Assembly: GCF_014898055.3 (NCBI RefSeq)
Contig: NW_023601212.1
Location: forward strand, 32,662,329 to 32,726,328
Source: Talpa occidentalis
Lineage: Eukaryota; Chordata; Mammalia; Eulipotyphla; Talpidae
Reading direction: 5' to 3'
DNA length: 64,000 nt
Numbering within the stretch: position 1 is the stretch's first letter; each line of letters begins with the position of its first letter. The translations under genes were made by a program, and so were the position numbers. The notes under the pieces were generated by a model. It worked only from the letters and a program-made list of their open reading frames with translations, was not told where the DNA came from and searched no databases. Below, piece by piece: positions 54,515 to 63,500 of the stretch.

Positions 54515-57500
54515 CACACACACACACATATTTACCCATATATATATATATCATCAGTAGAAGAATGGGTAAATCTATGCTGGTACTCTCCCACTGTTGC
54601 CTCATGAGGCAGTGATATATTAATGAGCCACAGCAACAAACTGCTTCCATTAATCTTACAAAAATACTGAGTGGAAAAATGAGTTGCAGAAAAGCACACA
54701 TATACTTTCTTATAAGGTTCAAAAACAAGGAAAACTAAGCTATATGTATGGGTTCATATTCAAATGACAAAATATCATTTAAGGAATGATAAGCACAAAA
54801 GACATGGTACCATTTACCTACTGGAGGGAGAATAGAGAGGTGGCACAAAGGAGACCTCAGACTGACAAAATGTACTCACAACATTCTGGTAATTACCATT
54901 TCATTTTAAAATCCAGAAAATATCTTTTAAATAGGGCAATGGAAACAAAAAAAAATCTTTAATAAATACCTTTACTGAAAAATATCACCAATTTTCAAAA
55001 CCAAGAACTTTAAATTTCATTACCTTTTTTCTTGATCATCCATACTTTTCCTATCTGCGTAGATTTCTGCATAGAACAATGCCGTGAAGTGAGCAGCACA
55101 AGACTGAGCTACCTTGGCAACCTCTAGATAATTCAACTCCAGCCAGAAAGCATCATCAAAGACAGTTCCTGAAAAAGGTCTGAATAAAAATTAAACATGT
55201 TACCATGTCCAATTCTTTAATTTCAATATCAAAATAAAAGTAGGTTGATACCGAATACAATGGCAGCTAGGGCTAGTTAAATAGAAAATTACCTTCAAAT
55301 AATCAAAGCCACAATTCCCTACGAGCCCAATTTCTCACTTTATTTGGATCACAAGCTCCTCAAATGAAAGCTACAGACCATCCTCCCATACAAATTTGGG
55401 ATTTGTACTAGCCTTGCACGAAGGGACTCATGGATCACAGACTATAACTAGGTGGCAGAGAATAGCTAGTAACATACACAGAGATCTTTTTAGATGACCA
55501 ACTTAATGAAAACATTATTTTTCTAAGACACAATTACATGTTTTTCCTATTGCAGTTCATATGCTCCTGAGTTTATTGCCTAGGTTGAGTTATTTCATAA
55601 AAACCTTCCATGGTAATAGTAGTAGAGCAGAATTGAAAGGGACCATAGATACTCTATTTTGGAAAACTAATGGAAAAGTGAAGAAGTAGTGGTTGAGAGC
55701 ACACGTTTTAGAGTAGGATAAAGCTAGGTTCAAATCCAGTTGGATCAGCTACTTCAAGCTATAAGATCTCTGGCAACTTATGAAGTAGTTTCCTCACTTA
55801 TAAAACCGGAGAACAGAACATACCACAAAGAACAGTGGCAGTGATTAAAAAATGTTTATAAAGCTGATGAGAAAATACCTATCACATAGCATACACTTAA
55901 TCATAGCTATTCTGAGGCACTTGAAGTTCAGAGATCACAAAGCTTCTAAGTACCAGACTTAGACCTGAACGTAAGTCCATACCCTTCACTCTCTGTCCCA
56001 TTCATATTTTCTGAAGGACTCTTATTTAAGGTCATATTCAGAATGAAAACTTGATTGTTAACAATTTTTACTTATTTCCAAGGTCTACCATTGTCCACAC
56101 CATTCTGTCTAAATGATAAATCAGAAGTGAATAATTTAAAGGTGAGACTGCCTCCCAACATCAAGGAAGGAGATGCTCTCAGCTACCCTTAGAGCTTCTC
56201 ATGGGGTTTCTCAGACAAGGGTCTGGTACAGTAGGTGAATCAGTACTTTTCTAGCCAGGAACAAATATACTGGAAGGCCTATCACTTGTCTAAGAGTGAA
56301 ATGAAAATTTAGGGGGATACAGAGGAATTAATTAAGATGTAGATACATTTAAACAATTTTTCATTTGTTTCCCATTCTTTATCAACCACTGCGCCACAAC
56401 CTTTCATATTCAGCAGGTAACAGTTCTTACCTATTCAAGTGCTAAGCCTACAACATTACTTCTTCAAAGTTCTGGTCAACTCTTAAGGGTACAGATCAGA
56501 CCAACCACCCACTCCAGCAATTCCTGCCTTGAATCTCATTGAGAAATAACAGAAACCAAGTAGTCTAGTATATAATTTCTCAGAATCCAGAAAATAAACA
56601 CTGCCATACACAGTGCTACTGTACAAAATCACAGATTTTAAGGACTAAGGTCTTCAAGAAAATAAAGATACACAAAGGGGACTTACATATAACCCTAGTT
56701 ACTCTTATGAGTTAAAAAGTAGAGAGAAAAGTTAAAAGAAGGGCAATATAACTACAAGTAACCCTGGAAAATCACTTATTGTACTCCTATCACTTTATAG
56801 ACAAAATAAACTAAAGGCCAAAAGACTGCGTGATTTCAAAAATAGTACTTTACTGTCACAGTAAGGACTAGAGTTCAGAGTTCCTGACATTGATATAACC
56901 GAATTTACACCATATTCAGCCATCCTGAATATGGATTATTAACAAGGAGATGTTAAGCATCACCCAAATTAAATACAGCACCTTCGAGCAACATCACCTA
57001 AAGTAATCATGTTAACATTCAGCCAGCAGAAACATACTACACTTTTATCTCCAAACTCAAGAGCATTAGTCATCATATTACCTCTTTTGTCTCCTCATGT
57101 AGTCCACAACAGCAAGCATTGTTCTTTGTGACTTTTTATCCAAACAGCATCGGGGAACATGCTCTGACTCTGAAAAAAAATCAAAGATATCGACTGTCAG
57201 TAACTGCAGACTGGTTTAAGACTTCCTCCATATCTGTCTTCCTCTACACTAAAAAGGTTCTAGTGGACTGTACCTAGCACAAAGGTGGTTCTGAATAAAT
57301 AAACATGATTTGAAAAATGGAATGTAATGGCATTTTCTTTAAAAAAGAAGCCACTATGCTTAATAAAACTGAGGTTTTCTTTTTTTTTTTTTTTAAAGAT
57401 TTATTTATTTATTTATACAAGCACTGGGTACAGTCAGAAGCGCGGGAGGGTGAGAGAACTCACCAGAGCCAGAGGGGAGAGCAGAACAGGCAGACTGACG

Positions 57501-60500
57501 AAGTACACTGCTGAGGGGAGCAGTGGGCGGCGGGAGAGGTCTGTGCACCATGTGGGACCCTCGCCTGGAGGCCGGGGATCGAACTGGCACTGCAGAGGCT
57601 GGGGGCAGCTTCACAACCCAGTGCTCAACCTCTGCGCCACCGGGGAGGCCCTAAAACTGAGGTTTTAATTCTGTATTTTGTTGAAGAAGGGGATAACTTC
57701 ATTTATTCAATAAATACTTTCCTAGGTATTTTTTATATACTAGGTGCTCAGCATACCAAGCATGAATAAGACAGACTTCTTCTGACCATACAGAACTGAC
57801 TAGCCAGAAAGACTCTTGATGTAGTGTGATAATGCTGCCACAGGGAAAGCTTAGAATGCTGTAGAGGTAGATAGACAGCAACCTACTCCAAACAAGAGAA
57901 GCTTTCAGGAAAAGTGGACTCTGAAAGTAAAGGGCCCTCAGGAGAAGAGGAAGAAGAGAGTTTCAGGCAACAGTAACACTCTCTGAGTAGGCAGGAAAAG
58001 GAAAGATTCTGAAGAATATCCTGAAAGAATTACAGTTGTGACTAGAGTGGGTGAATTTTTATATTATGCCTCAATAAAATTGTTATTTAAAAAATTAAAA
58101 GAAATAAAAAAATAAAAAAAGAATTCCAGTTGTGCTGCAGCAGGGAGCTGGAAAGCAGGATGCCAGAGACAGGCAGAACAGATGTACTGATGTGATTTAT
58201 AACAAAGAACTGGCAAGACTGGGTAACTAGATAAGACATGGAAGGGGTTTCTGGCTTGGGTGACTGAATGCCAAGGGTGGGGAGGAACAAGATAAGTTTA
58301 GCCTCAGACAATTGAGTTAAAGATGCACATGGAGGGCCTCCCTGGTGGTACAGGGGGTTGAGCGCAGCGCTGTGAAGCTGTCTGTGCCTCCACAGCACAG
58401 GTTCGATTCCCGGCTGGCCAGGGAGACACCCACATGGCACTGCAGACCTCTCCTGTCTCGCCCGCTGCTCCCCTCAGCAGTGTTTTCAGTCTGTCTGCCT
58501 GTTCTGCTCCCCACTCTCTCTGGTTAATCCTCTCATGCTCCTGCACCTCTGGCCTGTACCCCAGTTCTTGTATAAATAAAAATAAATCTTAAAAAAAAAG
58601 ACAAATTAAAAAAGACTAAAACAGAATTATTAAAAAAAAAAGATGCACATGGACATCCAAGTGAAATTTACAGACCTCAAAAGAAGATAAACCCTTTAAT
58701 TTGATGGAAATCCAATTTACTTTCCTTTTATAAAAGAATTTTACATGTGATATTTAAATTTTCATTTAAGGCAATAAAAATATTGGCACTCTATACAGAC
58801 ATAAAGTGAAACTGGCTGATTTTACCCTTGAGTGCTTCTATCATAAATTTATGTGAACAAATGAAAAAGAATCTTGGCCATGTTCATGATAACAAATTGT
58901 CAGTTTATCACAGGCAATGATTATGTTAAGCTTGACATAATAAAACTCTTCAGTACTACTATAAATGATATAACATTTAAAGTTAAGTGCTTTCTGGCAA
59001 ATACTTATATTTCCCAAATAAAGGATAGGAGATACAATCTAGTTTGCAAAGTATGAGAATAGTAATATTAGAAATTTTTTATTCAAAGGCCTAAAAAAAT
59101 TCATGTAAGCATATTCTGGATCATTTACATGACCCTCTTATAATGTAATAGAACTCCAGAATGGGCATCCACATCTGTGTTTATAAGTACATTATTTCAA
59201 GTAGTAGATTTACAGTTGCAGTTAGATAATAGAAAATAACACAAAAAACCATGAAACAGAACAAAGTGAAATCAAAATAAGTCACATCAAGTAAATATAG
59301 TAGAGTAAAAGAAACAACTAGACCAACCAAATAATCACAATTGATGCCCCCATTGACTGGAACCACAGTCAATTTTGCGAAGAGCAATTCAGTTGCAGCA
59401 AAATAGGATATTAAATTAATATTTTTCTTAGAATTATACTAGTTTTGAAGTACAATAAGCAAATATGTGCCTAGTTTTATATTTTTGGATAATATAAATT
59501 AATAATGTATGTTAAAGACAACAGATTAACATTACAGATCTGTGAATATTTTTCTTTTTTAAAATTTAGATTTGAAAAACTAACTCTTAATGAGTCCTCA
59601 ACTATACACATATGTATTATGTGTCTGGTAGAATTTCTACTCATAATAGCAATTAGTATGGAAAACACATAGCATGAAAAGAAAGTAGGTTGTAAGAATA
59701 TATAAAATGTAAACTAATTATTATTTCTAAAAACATATCAAATGTTAATTGTGGCCATCCTAAATCACAGGATTACATGGATAATTTAATTTTTTTAATT
59801 TATGCAATTTTTCTGTATTTTATACAAAAATATAATTTTGTAATTTAAACAAAATTTTAAAAATGAGTTGGCCAGAGCTTTGATATGAAAGTTCCATCAT
59901 AGGTACCATACCTAAAATATTTGGTTGCATTTATTTACTGGACAAGAGCAGTAAAAAGCTGCTCTTTTTTTTTTTTTTTTTTTTAAAGATTTTTTTTTTT
60001 TTTTTTTTTAAGATTTATTTATTTATTTATACAAGCACTGGGTACAGTCAGAAGCGCGGGAGGGGGAGAGAATTCACCAGAGCCAGAGCGGGGAGCAGAG
60101 CAGGCAGAAGGACCGAAGTACACTGCTGAGGGGAGCAGCGGGCGGCAGGAGAGGTCTGCGCACCATGCGGGACCCTCCTCCGGTGGCCGAGGAGCAGCCG
60201 GGGATCGAACCGGCGCGGCAGAGGCCGCGGGCAGCTTCACAGCCCAGCGCTCAACCGCTGCGCCACCGGGGAGGTCCAAAGCTGCTCTTATTTACTGGAC
60301 AAGAGCATACCAAAAGGTCAGTGAGTTGCCACATATTAACCACCATCACTTACGGAGGAAGCATTATGCAATAAATATTACCCTAGGAGCCTTACAGACA
60401 ACATTTCATTGAAAATTTACCATAACCTTTATCTCTACTGCACAGATGAAGAAATAGATGATTAGAGGTTATAGAATTAAGCCTATAAAGCACCTTAATG

Positions 60501-63500
60501 ATTCAAACAAATTTACCTTTCTCTAGAACTGACAAGGTAACAGTACAAATTAGTAAAAAAAAATTGAAGATTCATGGACATATCTTGTTTTCAACACATA
60601 CACACGCACACACAGAGTACACATGCTAGAAATTTAACAGAATACCTGAATCCAAATTTGCAGGGGTTGTGGATCTACTTGTTTGTAAAGACTGTCTGAA
60701 ACAGCTGGTGAAGAATCCCTGAATGTGCGCAGAAAGCAGATTTCTCCATGATTTATCTGTATCTTGAAGTAAAACATCATGAATCAAGTATGGAAGCACA
60801 GTCTGACAAAAGTCACTTTTCACCTAGAATATACAAACACAGTCAACAGTTTAAGATACTATATTATTTAAAGTTTCCATTCCCTGTTACAAACATATTA
60901 AAATTTTTTCAGAATGACAGATGAACCTGTCATGAATTTAATGTACTGCTAAAAATAAACAAAACACACATGTACCTGGTAGTGTTTAGGGAAAAAAAAA
61001 AAATCACTAAACTAGACTATATCAAACACATATGAGTTACACTATAATTGCTCATTTCCAGTATAGGCCATTTGCAGATGAAATAGAACATTGTTTACAA
61101 ATGAAATTATGTTACTACTGTAAATAAAATTTCATAATTGAAACAGAAGTAGTTTTCTACTTTGACATAAAAGAAAATGGGAATCCAAGTTTTAAGAGAA
61201 AAGCTGAGAATTTCATTTTCACACATTTTCTACACTCATTGAAGAGCTACAACGGTCATGTGAAAATTTAAAAAATTTCTTTTTTTTTAATAAACTCTGA
61301 TTTGGGGATATAAAAATTGGATGTTTTAGTATACTCCAAAGTGCTTTAATACATATGGTACACTAAATCAGCACACAGCCTTATTTTTGCCAAGATACCA
61401 TCTTTATATATTCACCATATACCACCTGAGACATATTTTAGATTACCAATGCACACTTCTTCCTTTTTAACTAAAGACAAATCTAAAAATCAGTTTTGGA
61501 AAGAGAGAATTTAAGGAGCTAGAAATATATATATGGATATTATAAACATTTTATCTTCTATCACAAAAAAATTTTTGTTTACTAGTGAGAAACGAGGTGT
61601 TTGTATGTGTGTGTGTCCTGCTTCTCTGCTGATGTGTCCACATGCAGTGTAGAGTCACAGAGTGCAATGATTTCCTCAGTCTACTCTTTCCCTGTAGAAA
61701 CAAGGAGTTCTTTTAAAACTGTTTTTAATGAGGCCACTTTACCACATACTCATTTCCCTATTGGTTACTTTTGATGAGTTGGCAGGCATTTGGCCTAGTC
61801 ATATACGTTGTGTTCTCACATTTCTGTTGACCCATGCTTGACACATTGTAAATCAGGTTAGCTTTTTTAAGCCTTTAGGGCATTATCATATTGTGCAGTT
61901 TTAGATGACACATTTGATAAAAACATTTATACTACTGAACTTTACACTACTGAAAAAACTGTATAATACCTTCAAAAATAAAAAAGCATGGCTAAAGACT
62001 TCCCCACCTTTTTCTCACTGCAGAAAGTCAATCAGGGAAAGTAAATGACGCTGATCTTATGAGAAGAGGCAAAAAGTCAGACTTTTGGTTAATAAAAGAA
62101 ATTGCTATCATTAGTATTTTAACTATGGTAATAAATTATTCAAGGCCCCTATGCGGACCCATCTGGTATGCAGCTACCCTACCCCCCAGTGGAATCCCAC
62201 TGCTTACCATTACAACTAAATAAAGAAGGCCTGCCTGCCTAGCTACAACTGCATTCTGAGATGCTGCACGGAGACCCCACCACCCTGTAATCAGAGGCCA
62301 AGACCACCCACCACCCAGCGCACTGTAGGCAGAGGCCACATACACAGAGACCATGGGATGGAGCAAGCAAAAAAAACTAGTACTAAAGAAAAAGCTTAAA
62401 AGGAAACAAGCAGAGGTAGAAAGGGATTAAGCCAAATTAATGAATGTTCTTACTTCACACATTGGCTTTAAGAATTGAAGAATTTCACTTTTTGTGCCCC
62501 CACTGTCCAGAAAAGCACAAGTCAATGTCTTTATCCAAGAGTCATGATTTTCATTTTGCGGAATCCACAGGCTTGTATCATCCAAAGTTTCTAAAGGGTT
62601 TTCTTTGTCAAGTCTGGGTACTTCTAAAAACTAGAAAGAGATTCAAAAATGTAAATAAGCTAATTAGAAATACATTTTACTCTCCCTACACAAAACAAAC
62701 ATAAACAAACCTATTTCAAATAAAACAAATATAGGCAAAACTAAATGGAGGCAATGGCTACCTTTTAAATTAAAATACATTTGTTTAATGACAGAGTGGT
62801 ATGTAAAAAATGACTGGTGTAGACAACAGGAAATGGGAGCCTTACTCTCAGCTCACTATTAGTATAATATATGAATCACAAACTGTCTGCCTTGCCTCTC
62901 TGGTACAAAGCCAGTTCAAATCTAAATCTAACACACAGAATTGATTTCAAGAAGTGAGATTTTAAAACTTTTAAACCTATAGTACTTTACAGGTTATAGT
63001 GCCAGTTTTATTAACAGTTTAAGTTAGTAGTCATTTCAGCGAACCCCAAAGTTATATTTATGATATATTTAAAAGTACTATTTCCAAGATGAGTTTATGC
63101 TGCTATTAAATTGATGACAATTCAACTATATATTTCCCCGTCACTTTATGAAAATAAAATATTTAAAAAGAATGCTTAGACTAAAGGAGAAGCAAGAATT
63201 CTTAAAACATCTTTCAGAGAGAACTTTCCACAGAACCTTGATAATCAACATGGAAAAGGGAGAACTCCAGAGGTCACCTTATATTTCACTAGGGGCTGTG
63301 ATACTCTAACTTGCTATGGAAATAAACACTTGCTTATTGGAAATAAACACTTGCTCAATGGGATAGAAGTAGGCCTTTCTACTCCTAAGAAAAAAAGTCC
63401 AGTCCTTAAGAACTGTCCCCCCAACTCAGCCATTACTTCTCTATCTCTACTACCTATTTCTGCTCTTCCATGCTGCCATAGTAAAAAAGCACATCTTTTG

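Noticed and set aside
54480..54552. Regularly repeated CA/TA units that might suggest an array
   Set aside because: A simple microsatellite without repeat-spacer structure, so not CRISPR or any gene array.
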